The translations under genes were made by a program, and so were the position numbers. This document shows, one piece after another, positions 29,773-38,506 of a DNA stretch of 64,000 bases (the stretch's first letter is position 1; each line of letters starts with the position of its first letter). This stretch comes from Flavivirga aquatica. Lineage in GTDB: Bacteria; Bacteroidota; Bacteroidia; Flavobacteriales; Flavobacteriaceae. Below the pieces are notes generated by a model. That model was given only the letters and a program-made list of their open reading frames with translations, was not told the origin of the DNA and searched no databases. The stretch is taken from the NCBI RefSeq assembly GCF_001747085.1, contig NZ_MDJD01000007.1:310001-374000 (forward strand), read 5' to 3'.

Positions 29773-30807
29773 ATGAAAAAAATGAAATCGTCAATTTTAT
29801 TAACTCTATTTTTTGCAATCCTTACACTAAGCGGTTGCCAGAAAGATGATATTTTAATTGAGAACACTACTGACTCTAAAGACACTAATGCAGCAAACAC
29901 ACAAAGATCCGGAATTAATTTTCCAAGATTACGCTATAACCAAGTTACTTTTAAAGGCTCTCATAATTCTTATGAAAGAAATGAAAGCATAGCAACACAA
30001 TTAAACCATAACTTAAATCAAAAACATAATGATAATTGCTTAGCACTAGAATTCGATATTTGGAGAAATACATATACCAATATTACTAAACATAATATCC
30101 CTGAAGATTTTTGGGTTGTAGCTCATACTTTTCATCCTGGAAGAAGAAACAAATTATCTGGTTATTTAAAACAGGTGAAAGACTGGAGTAATAGTCACCC
30201 CAACCATATGCCAATTATGGTTAAACTTGACATTAAAAGTAACAATGGAGGATATCAAGAATTTCATAATCAAATTGACTTTTACTTAAGACGATTTATG
30301 GGAGATAATAAAATCTATTGGCCTAACCAAATGTTTAGAGATCGATCTAAAAGCTTAAGCTGGAATGTAAGGCAACATGGTTGGCCTACTATGGATCAAT
30401 TACGCGGTAAAATTATTTTTGTTTTAACTGGTAATGGAAATTGGGGAATACGATATGCCGATTCTGGTCCTAAAAACCGTGTTTGCTATACAATGAGGGG
30501 TATTAACATGAAGTCTAAAGATTCTCCTGCTTACCACGCAAACCAAATAGTTTACAATAACCCTAATATTATTTTTTGGAATATTAGCATGAGAGATGCT
30601 AAAAAGAATGATCGTTTTGAACCTTTAGGAAGAGAATTAGCTAAATACAATATGATAACTAGGGTATATTCGGCTAATAATGAAGGCGACTGGTTATCTT
30701 GTATTAGAGCTGGGATTACGTGTATATCTACAGACAAAATACGAAACCATGGCTGGGCTAGAGCCTTTAGAGATCATTACCCTTTTACTAAGCGAAATGA
30801 AATTTAA
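29773..30807 (+). CDS. PI-PLC-like (phosphoinositide phospholipase C superfamily) lipoprotein
   Basis: The 344-residue protein starts with a lipoprotein signal (lipobox LSGC, Cys22). The rest matches the PLC-like phosphodiesterase fold of the Ca2+-dependent bacterial PI-PLC group. GSHNSY (62-67) carries the first catalytic histidine (His64), LEFDIW (92-97) the metal-binding Glu93/Asp95, and AHTFHPG the second histidine (His118). MVKLDIKSN and MDQLRGKIIFVLTG follow. Such enzymes cleave phosphodiester bonds in lipid headgroups; the substrate here is unknown. The protein is probably surface- or periplasm-anchored. It is a single gene with a terminator-like hairpin after it. Confidence 0.82.
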   Translation: MKKMKSSILLTLFFAILTLSGCQKDDILIENTTDSKDTNAANTQRSGINFPRLRYNQVTFKGSHNSYERNESIATQLNHNLNQKHNDNCLALEFDIWRNTYTNITKHNIPEDFWVVAHTFHPGRRNKLSGYLKQVKDWSNSHPNHMPIMVKLDIKSNNGGYQEFHNQIDFYLRRFMGDNKIYWPNQMFRDRSKSLSWNVRQHGWPTMDQLRGKIIFVLTGNGNWGIRYADSGPKNRVCYTMRGINMKSKDSPAYHANQIVYNNPNIIFWNISMRDAKKNDRFEPLGRELAKYNMITRVYSANNEGDWLSCIRAGITCISTDKIRNHGWARAFRDHYPFTKRNEI

Positions 30808-30847
30808 TTTCTTTAACTTTTATAGTTAATAGAATTAAAACTTAATA

Positions 30848-30891
30848 AAACGGCATATTTTGCAAACTCTGCAAATATGCCGTTATTTTTT
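30848..30891 (+). terminator. Hairpin terminator between PLC-like gene and hppD
   Basis: Inverted repeat AACGGCATATTTTGCA / TGCAAATATGCCGTT is followed on the plus strand by ATTTTTT. It serves the PLC-like gene. On the minus strand the same stem lies directly after the hppD stop and ends in a short T run, so it is probably shared by the convergent genes. Confidence 0.8.
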
Positions 30892-32050
30892 AAAGCGTTC
30901 CTCTGTTTGCTTGTTCTCTTTCTATAGATTCAAAAAGCGCCTTAAAGTTTCCTGCTCCAAAGCCTTTTGCTCCCATACGTTGTATAATTTCAAAAAATAG
31001 TGTTGGTCTATCTTCTACAGGTTTTGTAAAAATTTGCAATAAGTAACCTTCCTCGTCTGCATCAATCATAATTCCTAAACTTTTTAAAGTTTCTATATCT
31101 TCTCTAAGTTCATGACTATGTTCTTCTAGTCGCCCAGGCACGGCTTTATAATAGGCTTCTGGAGGTGTAGATAAAAACTCAACACCTCTAGATTTTAATT
31201 GACTCACGGCTTTTATAATATCGTCTGTAGCTACAGCGATATGCTGGACTCCAGAACCTTCGTAAAAATCTAAATACTCTTCTATTTGTGATCGTTTTTT
31301 TCCTTTTGCCGGCTCGTTAATTGGAAATTTTATACGCCCGTTACCGTTACTCATTACTTTACTCATAAGTGCTGAGTATTCGGTATGAATTTGCTTATCA
31401 TCAAAAGACAAAAAGTTTTCGAATCCCATAACGTCTTCATACCATTTCACCCAAGTGTTCATTTGACCCCAACCTACGTTACCTACCATGTGGTCTATAT
31501 ATTTAAGTCCTACGGGTTCTGGATTGTAATCGGATTTCCATGCTTGAAATCCTGGTAAAAATACTCCTTTATAGTTTTTGCGTTCTACAAACATATGTAC
31601 CGTTTCTCCATAAGTATAAATACCTGCTCTAACAACTTCTCCATGTTCGTCTTTTTCTACAACAGGTTCCATATACGGTTTTGCGCCACGACTCGTGGTT
31701 TCTTCGTAAGCTTTTCTGGCATCTTCTACCCAAAGTGCTACAACTTTTACTCCATCTCCATGTTTCACAATATGGTTATTTATTGGAGATTTACTTGTTA
31801 ATGGTGTTGTTAAAACTAAACGTATTTTATCTTGTTTAAGCACATAGCTTACAGACTCTTTTGAGCCTGTTTCTAGTCCTTTATAGGCATAAGATTGAAA
31901 TCCAAATGCTGTTTTATAAAAATGTGCTGCTTGCTTTGCATTGCCTACATAGAATTCTACATAGTCTGTTCCTAATAATGGCAAGAAGTCTTGCGCACCT
32001 TCAAATATTTTTTCTAAACCGTAGTTTACTGATTTTATGTCTTTACTCAT
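30890..32050 (-). CDS. hppD: 4-hydroxyphenylpyruvate dioxygenase
   Basis: The 386-residue non-heme iron dioxygenase converts 4-hydroxyphenylpyruvate to homogentisate in tyrosine degradation. Two vicinal-oxygen-chelate halves are visible. The iron ligands are His in YIDHMVGNV, His in GVQHIAVATDD and Glu in TLFFEIIQR. The C-terminal GFGAGNFKALFESIEREQ is typical of the family. Length fits bacterial HPPD. It is downstream of hmgA and the CCC-motif gene on the same strand (61-base gap to the latter). Homogentisate made here is the substrate of HmgA, and can also oxidise to pyomelanin if HmgA is limiting (family knowledge). Confidence 0.96.
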   Translation of the reverse strand: MSKDIKSVNYGLEKIFEGAQDFLPLLGTDYVEFYVGNAKQAAHFYKTAFGFQSYAYKGLETGSKESVSYVLKQDKIRLVLTTPLTSKSPINNHIVKHGDGVKVVALWVEDARKAYEETTSRGAKPYMEPVVEKDEHGEVVRAGIYTYGETVHMFVERKNYKGVFLPGFQAWKSDYNPEPVGLKYIDHMVGNVGWGQMNTWVKWYEDVMGFENFLSFDDKQIHTEYSALMSKVMSNGNGRIKFPINEPAKGKKRSQIEEYLDFYEGSGVQHIAVATDDIIKAVSQLKSRGVEFLSTPPEAYYKAVPGRLEEHSHELREDIETLKSLGIMIDADEEGYLLQIFTKPVEDRPTLFFEIIQRMGAKGFGAGNFKALFESIEREQANRGTL

Positions 32051-32111
32051 AATAGAACCCTGTTTAATCTTCCTAAAGGAAGAGATTCAAAACTGGGTGA
32101 ATTTTGAATAC

Positions 32112-32585
32112 TTAATTACTATTTTCTTTAATATTCGTTTGCAAATCAAACGAATCTAATATTATAGAATCTTGTTCTACTTCTTTATAATATTCTGAGT
32201 CATTGAATATGGTATCGTTTTCATATTTATAAGTTTCGAACTTATCAAAACTATTAAATTTATCTAAAATACCTGATGATAGCATAGTACCATAAAAAAC
32301 TAAAACGCCTATGCCCCATAAAAATGTTACACCACTAAAAACAACAGCAATAATATTTAAAATCTTAGCTGTTGACACATTACTTTTAGTTTGAGCCGAG
32401 TACGCTTCTGGATTACTTGCATACTCTTTTAAACTTATATTCGCTGAAACCAAACCTATTATACCTATTATTAATGGTATAAATGCTAATATGCCATAGC
32501 AACAACACCCTACAAAACTTATAACTAATGCTATAATTCCTAAAATTAATGCTAATGGGTCTGCTGATAATTTACTTTGATTCAT
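32112..32585 (-). CDS. CCC-motif membrane protein
   Basis: The 157-residue protein has a first hydrophobic hairpin containing FVGCCCYG, which gives the group its name in Bacteroidota annotation. A polar loop and a further membrane segment (LNIIAVVFSGVTFLWGIGVLVFYG) follow, then a long acidic, Asp/Glu- and Tyr-rich C-terminal tail. The topology resembles DUF4190-type small membrane proteins. Function unknown. It lies between hmgA and hppD on the same strand with moderate gaps, but nothing links it to tyrosine degradation. Confidence 0.75.
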   Translation of the reverse strand: MNQSKLSADPLALILGIIALVISFVGCCCYGILAFIPLIIGIIGLVSANISLKEYASNPEAYSAQTKSNVSTAKILNIIAVVFSGVTFLWGIGVLVFYGTMLSSGILDKFNSFDKFETYKYENDTIFNDSEYYKEVEQDSIILDSFDLQTNIKENSN

Positions 32586-32706
32586 GTATTTTATTAAAGT
32601 GTTTATTAATTGTTCGTTTTTATTTTAGCCCTGATTGAAGCGGCATCCTTTTTTTGATTTTTCTTCAAACAAAGATATAGCGAAAAGCAGGATTAGCTCC
32701 TAAAAA

Positions 32707-33864
32707 TTATTCTAACCAGGATTTATAATAACTTTCATCTGCTATTTTCATGGCTTCTTCTGTAACCATTAAAGGCTTAAAGGTATCTACCATAACAGCA
32801 AGTTCGTCGGTTTTTATTTTTCCAATGCTACGCTCTGTCGCTCCTGGGTGTGGTCCATGTGGTATACCTGCTGGATGTAAAGAGATATGTCCTGCATCTA
32901 TATCGTTTCTACTCATAAAATCGCCATCTACATAATACAGCACCTCATCGCTATCTATATTACTATGATTGTAGGGTGCTGGGATGGATTGCGGGTGATA
33001 ATCGTAAAGTCGTGGCACAAAACTACACACTACAAAGGCATCGGTTTCAAACGTTTGATGTACAGGTGGTGGTTGATGAATACGTCCTGTAATAGGCTCG
33101 AAATCGTGTATTGAAAAGGCATATGGATAGTTATAACCATCGTAACCAACAACATCAAATGGGTGCGATGCATATACCATTTCTATAATATCATCTTGCT
33201 TTTTTACTTTAATTAAAAACTCACCACTTTCGTTATAGGTTTCTAATTCTTGCGGCCTACGAATATCGCGCTCACAATATGGTGCATGCTCTAACAATTG
33301 GCCAAACCAGTTTCTATAGCGTTTTGGTGTATAAATTGGCCTGCGAGATTCTACAATGAAGAGTCGGTTATCCTCGGTATCAAAATCTATTTTATAAATA
33401 ATACCTCTGGGTACTAACAGGTAATCGCCGTATTTAAAATTAAGATTCCCTAAATGTGTTCTTAACTTTCCTGTGCCTTTATGAATAAAAATAAGTTCAT
33501 CGGCATCGGTATTTTTATAAAAATAATCGCTTATAGATTGTTTTGGAGCTGCTAAAATAATAGCACAATCACTATTTACTAAAACTGTTTTTCTGCTTTC
33601 TAAATAATCCTGTTCTGGCTTTACTTGAAAGCCTTTTAAACGGTAGGATTGTATATTATTGGCCTTAGCTATTTTTGGCGCTACACTGTATTGCTTTTTT
33701 ATGGCTTTTACCTGTGTAGGTCGCTGCTCGTGATAACTGTTCGTAGACATACCATCAAACCCTATAGTTCCAAATAATTGCTCATAATACAAGCTACCAT
33801 CTAATTTTCTAAATTGGATATGACGTTTATGCGGAATACGTCCTAATTTATGATAAAAAGGCAT
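32707..33864 (-). CDS. hmgA: Homogentisate 1,2-dioxygenase
   Basis: The 385-residue cupin-type iron enzyme opens the homogentisate ring to maleylacetoacetate. The N-terminus is family-typical (LGRIPHKRHIQF, LYYEQLFGTIGFDGMSTNSYHEQRPTQV). The C-terminal half carries the histidine-rich active-site region PPPVHQTFE and HPAGIPHGPHPGATE. It is shorter than the roughly 440-residue proteobacterial and animal enzymes but typical for Bacteroidota forms. First gene of the hmgA-CCC-hppD run. Later pathway genes (fumarylacetoacetase) are not in the window. Confidence 0.93.
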   Translation of the reverse strand: MPFYHKLGRIPHKRHIQFRKLDGSLYYEQLFGTIGFDGMSTNSYHEQRPTQVKAIKKQYSVAPKIAKANNIQSYRLKGFQVKPEQDYLESRKTVLVNSDCAIILAAPKQSISDYFYKNTDADELIFIHKGTGKLRTHLGNLNFKYGDYLLVPRGIIYKIDFDTEDNRLFIVESRRPIYTPKRYRNWFGQLLEHAPYCERDIRRPQELETYNESGEFLIKVKKQDDIIEMVYASHPFDVVGYDGYNYPYAFSIHDFEPITGRIHQPPPVHQTFETDAFVVCSFVPRLYDYHPQSIPAPYNHSNIDSDEVLYYVDGDFMSRNDIDAGHISLHPAGIPHGPHPGATERSIGKIKTDELAVMVDTFKPLMVTEEAMKIADESYYKSWLE

Positions 33865-34139
33865 TGTTTTAAATATTAAAAGGTTAGCCCTATCAACGAT
33901 GCTTAAACTAAGTAATGTTGGGCACGCTTAGGGCGACAATAAATTAAAATGTGATACTGTATAAAGATACAAAAATGCCTGCCTATTCAGGATTTCTCTT
34001 GATAAGATAATGAAGAAACTGTAATAAATCTTTCCAAAAAAGTGTCATAATATCACAAATATCGTAATTATTTTTAATATAGTTGAAATATTATTTGATA
34101 TGACTTAAATTCTTGTATTAAAATTAAATGTAGTGCGGA

Positions 34140-34500
34140 AAGATAAAAAAGCTTTTTCCAAGGATATGAAAGCAATTTACAATGCACCACCAAACAAGTT
34201 GCTAAAGCTGCTTTAAATGACTTTACTAAAACATGAGAATCTAAGTATTCTTACGCCATTAAAAGCTGGATAGACAATTGGGAGGAACTAACAATTTTTT
34301 ATGAGTTTCCTTTATAGATTAGAAAAATTATCTATACAACCAATTTAATTGAAAACCTCAATGGAAAAATTAGGAAATACACTAAAAACAAGCTCTCATT
34401 CCCAACCGATGAAGCTATGAAGCTGTTATGAAATCTACGTTTTTAACCTTAAGAGAGGCCTATAAAAATGGTCTATGCCAATACATAATTGAGGAATAAT
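34140..34500 (+). pseudogene. Decayed IS256-family (mutator) transposase, C-terminal fragment
   Basis: Translation gives typical IS256 transposase pieces: [66 protein letters not shown] and [13 protein letters not shown]. The reading is broken by frameshifts near 34180 and 34430 and by in-frame stops (TGA after NDFTKT, TAG after YEFPL). The N-terminal two thirds of the transposase are missing. The segment from 33865 to 34139 to its left holds no recognisable gene. This marks an old insertion next to hmgA. Confidence 0.85.
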
Positions 34501-34569
34501 ACTATATCAATTTTTAGGTATATTTGAGAAAAGGGTTCAACTATAATTAAGTCAAACCCTCGATATTCT

Positions 34570-34596
34570 TATTTACACACTTTACGGGATAGTGTC
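34570..34596. mobile_element. Probable right terminal inverted repeat of the IS256-like remnant
   Basis: The segment reads ATTTACACACTTTACGGG and ends in ATAGTGTC, about 70 bases after the transposase remnant, like the outer end of IS256-family elements. No matching left end was found upstream, so the element is truncated. Confidence 0.5.
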
Positions 34597-34624
34597 TAAT
34601 TTTTAATAGATTTCTATCTCAAAA

Positions 34625-36043
34625 TTAGTTTTTAATTATTTTTTGTGTTCTAATTTTAGATTTCAAAAAATATACTCCTGATTTAAAATTGATAAGATTT
34701 ATTTTATTCACACCAGAATTATCTACAGTTATACTTTTTAATAATTTACCATCAATGGAATAAATACTTATCTGCTCACCAAATTCAGTATTTACTAAAT
34801 TAATTTCTGAAGTAAAGGGATTTGGATAGGCTAATATTTTTGATGAATCAATATTTGCTTCCACATCATCACTACTTAAGCTACTATCATTTAAAATAGC
34901 AGGATAAAATGTTCCTCCAGTTGGTGCAGAATTTCTTAAAACTCTAGGTTTACTATATTGATCAAAAACAAATACTTTATCACTACCTCCAAATTGACTT
35001 GAGTTATTTTTTCCGCTAACATCGTTATTAAAAATAATATTATTTTCTCCAGGTTTTCTATGTCCATAACTTGATCCACCAGAAGCAAAAGCTCCCCATG
35101 AACGCCACTGCTCGCTTTTAATTTTATTTTTTTCAACTAAATTGAAGCCATCATCATCATTATGAAAGTTAACATCAACTTCTAAATCACAGTTAATTAC
35201 AACATTGTATTTAGCACCTAATTGAATAGTAAAATGACGAATTCTTCTTACGCGTTCGTAAGCAATTAAATTATAGTCTCCACGAATATCATAATAGCCG
35301 TTTCCTCCTCCTCCTTTATTGAAACATGCATCAACAAAATTACCTCTAAAAGTATTATTGTTTCCCATAATTTCAATAGGATCTGATCCTGAATTTTTAA
35401 AAATACAGTTATCTACCCAGCAGTTCTTACTCTTAGAATCAATTCTAACAAATGTAACATACATATCTTTAAGACCTTCTGGATTATTTCCAAAACATTT
35501 ATCTCCACAATACTTGTTTCTATTTACATTTTTATCATCATAAATAGTTACATCTTTTTTCGGAATATATTCCATACTTAAATCCTCAATACCAGAATTT
35601 TTAGATTCTTTAAAAATAAAAGTTTTTTTATCGTTACTTCCATTAGAACGAATAGTAACATTTAATTTTACAGCTTCTTGATTTTCTCCTCTTAGCACCA
35701 CATTACTTTTAATAGTAATAGGCTTATCTATATTATATTCTCCCTCTTTTAATAAAATTACACTAGTTTTTCCTCCTGTATCAAGGGAATCAATAGCCTC
35801 TTGTATTCCATCGGAATCAGTGGGTTTTATTTCTTTTTTTACAACTAATGAATTTCTGGAAGGAATCCCATTTTTAACACCGGCTTTTTGCCATTCCTTC
35901 ATAAAAGGGTAGTTCGCATCGTTTTTCGAATTGTCGAAAGTTACACCTGTGTCACCTATTCTGGTTTGAGCAATTGTTTTATTGCCGCACATAAGTAGTC
36001 CAACGAATGATACACTTAGTAGTAATGATTTAATAAATTTCAT
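34625..36043 (-). CDS. Secreted right-handed beta-helix protein with T9SS sorting domain
   Basis: The 472-residue protein has a signal peptide (about 1-25, ending TIAQ). The N-terminal third (DSDGIQEAIDSL, VILLKEGEYNIDKPITIKSNVVLRGE) and the following repeats (NCWVDNCIFKNSGSDPIEIMGNNNTFRGN) are typical of pectate-lyase-like parallel beta-helices. The last 70 residues (YPNPFTSEINLVN to KIIKN) form a type A sorting domain for type IX secretion to the cell surface. It is probably a carbohydrate-active or binding protein. The catalytic family and substrate cannot be told by eye. No SusCD pair or CAZyme cluster adjoins it; the decayed transposase lies on its left. Confidence 0.8.
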   Translation of the reverse strand: MKFIKSLLLSVSFVGLLMCGNKTIAQTRIGDTGVTFDNSKNDANYPFMKEWQKAGVKNGIPSRNSLVVKKEIKPTDSDGIQEAIDSLDTGGKTSVILLKEGEYNIDKPITIKSNVVLRGENQEAVKLNVTIRSNGSNDKKTFIFKESKNSGIEDLSMEYIPKKDVTIYDDKNVNRNKYCGDKCFGNNPEGLKDMYVTFVRIDSKSKNCWVDNCIFKNSGSDPIEIMGNNNTFRGNFVDACFNKGGGGNGYYDIRGDYNLIAYERVRRIRHFTIQLGAKYNVVINCDLEVDVNFHNDDDGFNLVEKNKIKSEQWRSWGAFASGGSSYGHRKPGENNIIFNNDVSGKNNSSQFGGSDKVFVFDQYSKPRVLRNSAPTGGTFYPAILNDSSLSSDDVEANIDSSKILAYPNPFTSEINLVNTEFGEQISIYSIDGKLLKSITVDNSGVNKINLINFKSGVYFLKSKIRTQKIIKN

Positions 36044-36249
36044 GATTTTTCGTAGATATTGTTTTAATAAATTTGAAAGACATTCTACACAATATACGGA
36101 AGATTAAGCCTATTGGATTAGTTGTATTATTTTTATTTTAAAAATATTTAACCCGCTACTTAATTAAATTAATCAGTCTCAAAATCTGTGAAATTACACC
36201 ATAAAACTAGTGAACTAGAAGTTTTTTTAACTTATTGTACTCTTTAATT

Positions 36250-38493
36250 TCAAAACCAAAACCCAATATTAAAATACCAAATACTTGCCTTTTGTTCTGG
36301 TGAATAACTATACTTACCTTGAATTGGACCTAAAAAAGTATCAATAGCATAACCTAAACCATATCCTCTATAGTCTGGAAGCGTAAACCATTCTCCAGAA
36401 TCGAAAATATTATTATCTATATTTGCCCAATTTCCCTCTAGAGTTATATGATGTTTCTTAAAAATCTCATAATCGACAACAACAGAAGTTTTCATATAAC
36501 TATTACCTGTTAGCGAAATAAAATCATACCCAATAAAAGGAACAAAATTATTAATTAAATTATTACCATAACCTCCAAGAGCAAAATCTAATGTTTGAGT
36601 AGAGTTATCTCCTAATTTAAAGCCTGAACTAGCTCTTAAGTTAAATGCAAATTTATCTGAAAGACTAAAAACATAACCTAAATCTGCATTAAAAATTGAA
36701 AAATTCTCAAAATCCTCATTAAAACTAGTAGCCAATAAATACATATGGACATCTCCATTAAAATACACGCCTCTTTTAGGAAAATATTTATCATCATAAG
36801 TATCTAATTTTATCCCCCCAAAAACACTAAAATAATCTGTATTTTCAAAAATAAATTCATCAGATAGAGTATTTGAAACTATTGTTTCCGATTTTACCTC
36901 AATACGTTTGTGCTCTAAACCAAGACTAATCGCAAAATCTTTTCCAAATAATGTTTGCAAATAAAATTGATTCGTTTGATCCTGAAATTCGACATCTATT
37001 TTATTTAAATTATTTGCAATTATCTGAGAATCTTCTAATAATAATTCTGCACTTATATTTTTATGAAATTGGTTAAATCTTGACTTTAACCCTATACTCC
37101 AATAAAACCCCTTATCAATTAAATACTCAAAATTATATCTTACGTTATCTCCTAAAACAAGATCGAAAGACGCCATATCATTATCAAATAATAAATGTTT
37201 TTTAGTTAAGTTTACAAGTATTCCACTCTTATATAAATCATCATAATGAATGCCTAATTTTAAAAAGGTGCTTATCTCCGCTTCTTTCACATCTGCAATA
37301 AGGTCATACCCTTTTATCGTTTTTGTGTTTTTTAATTCATACTCAAAAACGTCAAAATTATTTGTAGCGACTAAGTTATTGACTCCCTTTCTAAAGTCGT
37401 TATAACATATTTTTTCACCACTTTTTAATTTAAGTTTCCCTAGAATATAAGACCTAGTATACTTTCCATAACCATCTAAAGCTATATTATTAATTGTTAT
37501 ACTATCTTTGGGTTGGATTTTAATTTTTTGAACTCTTCTCTTACTTCGCTTATTCGGTTTTATTTTTTTTAAAGCTTCTATTTTAGTGATACCTGCTTGC
37601 CTACCTTTTTCTATAATTTCACTACCTTTTTCAAAGGCTACTACACTATAGTCTTTAATATCTGGTTTAATATAAATATCTGTTTTCCTCACCTTTAGTT
37701 TCATATCATTAATCGTCCTAAAGTTGTTGATTTGAAGTAAAACATCTGGTGCTGTAGTTAGTCTTTCCCTATTTAATAATCCATCTTGAACATCAACCCC
37801 TATAACAATATTTACTCCTTTAGCTCTTAACTCATCAATAGGATAATTGTTAACAACACCTCCATCAATTAAAACTTGGTCATCAATAATTACAGGCTGA
37901 AATAAGGAAGGTAAGGCTGAACTTGCCATAACACTCTGCGTTAAATTCCCCTTTTCTAATAACACTTGTTTCCCTGTTTCTATATTCGTAGCCATACAGA
38001 AAAATGGAATAGGTAATTTACTAAAATCTCTTATCTCGTTAACATGAAGCATTAATTTTAAAAGTAAACTATATGTATTGTGTCCTTTAGAAAGTGCAGA
38101 TGGTAACTTTATTTTAAAATTATCAAAAGGTAATTTCACCGCATACTTTTCTGCATTTTTACGCTCATAAAAAGCTTTAGAAGACCTTGGCAAATCATCA
38201 TTAATAATTTTACTAAAGTCTACTTTTTTAAATATAGAATCCAATTGCTTACCAGAATAACCCGAAGCATATAATGATCCTAACACAGCTCCCATACTGG
38301 TCCCTGCTACGTAATCTACTTTTATACCCAAACTATCTATTACCTTTAACACACCTATATGAGCTAACCCTTTTGCTCCACCTCCACTTAATACTAACCC
38401 AACTTTAAGGTTCTTTTCTTGTACTTTCTCTTGTGCTTTTACAGAAAATAAAGCAAATAAAAATAGGGCTGATATGGCAATTTTATAATTCAA
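36250..38493 (-). CDS. Patatin-like phospholipase with outer-membrane barrel domain
   Basis: The 747-residue protein has a signal peptide (1-21). A patatin domain follows with oxyanion motif GGGAKG (37-42), nucleophile GTSMG (Ser66) and the DGG catalytic aspartate motif before VVNNYP (around 210). After about residue 330 come a POTRA-like segment and a 16-stranded-type barrel ending in WYFNIGFWF. This matches the RssA/PlpD-like architecture in which a patatin is carried by a BamA-like barrel (type Vd secretion family), so lipase activity is expected at the outer membrane. The only possible start is TTG at 38493: a stop lies just upstream and the next Met is inside the active site. It is 13 bases downstream of uvrC, probably co-transcribed. 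Confidence 0.9.
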   Translation of the reverse strand: MNYKIAISALFLFALFSVKAQEKVQEKNLKVGLVLSGGGAKGLAHIGVLKVIDSLGIKVDYVAGTSMGAVLGSLYASGYSGKQLDSIFKKVDFSKIINDDLPRSSKAFYERKNAEKYAVKLPFDNFKIKLPSALSKGHNTYSLLLKLMLHVNEIRDFSKLPIPFFCMATNIETGKQVLLEKGNLTQSVMASSALPSLFQPVIIDDQVLIDGGVVNNYPIDELRAKGVNIVIGVDVQDGLLNRERLTTAPDVLLQINNFRTINDMKLKVRKTDIYIKPDIKDYSVVAFEKGSEIIEKGRQAGITKIEALKKIKPNKRSKRRVQKIKIQPKDSITINNIALDGYGKYTRSYILGKLKLKSGEKICYNDFRKGVNNLVATNNFDVFEYELKNTKTIKGYDLIADVKEAEISTFLKLGIHYDDLYKSGILVNLTKKHLLFDNDMASFDLVLGDNVRYNFEYLIDKGFYWSIGLKSRFNQFHKNISAELLLEDSQIIANNLNKIDVEFQDQTNQFYLQTLFGKDFAISLGLEHKRIEVKSETIVSNTLSDEFIFENTDYFSVFGGIKLDTYDDKYFPKRGVYFNGDVHMYLLATSFNEDFENFSIFNADLGYVFSLSDKFAFNLRASSGFKLGDNSTQTLDFALGGYGNNLINNFVPFIGYDFISLTGNSYMKTSVVVDYEIFKKHHITLEGNWANIDNNIFDSGEWFTLPDYRGYGLGYAIDTFLGPIQGKYSYSPEQKASIWYFNIGFWF

Positions 38494-38506
38494 ATAGTGT
38501 TTTTAT

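Noticed and set aside
30890-33864. Tyrosine-degradation genes as part of the PKS starter pathway
   Set aside because: HppD and HmgA make and break homogentisate, not hydroxybenzoate, and lie over 10 kb away in a separate transcript.
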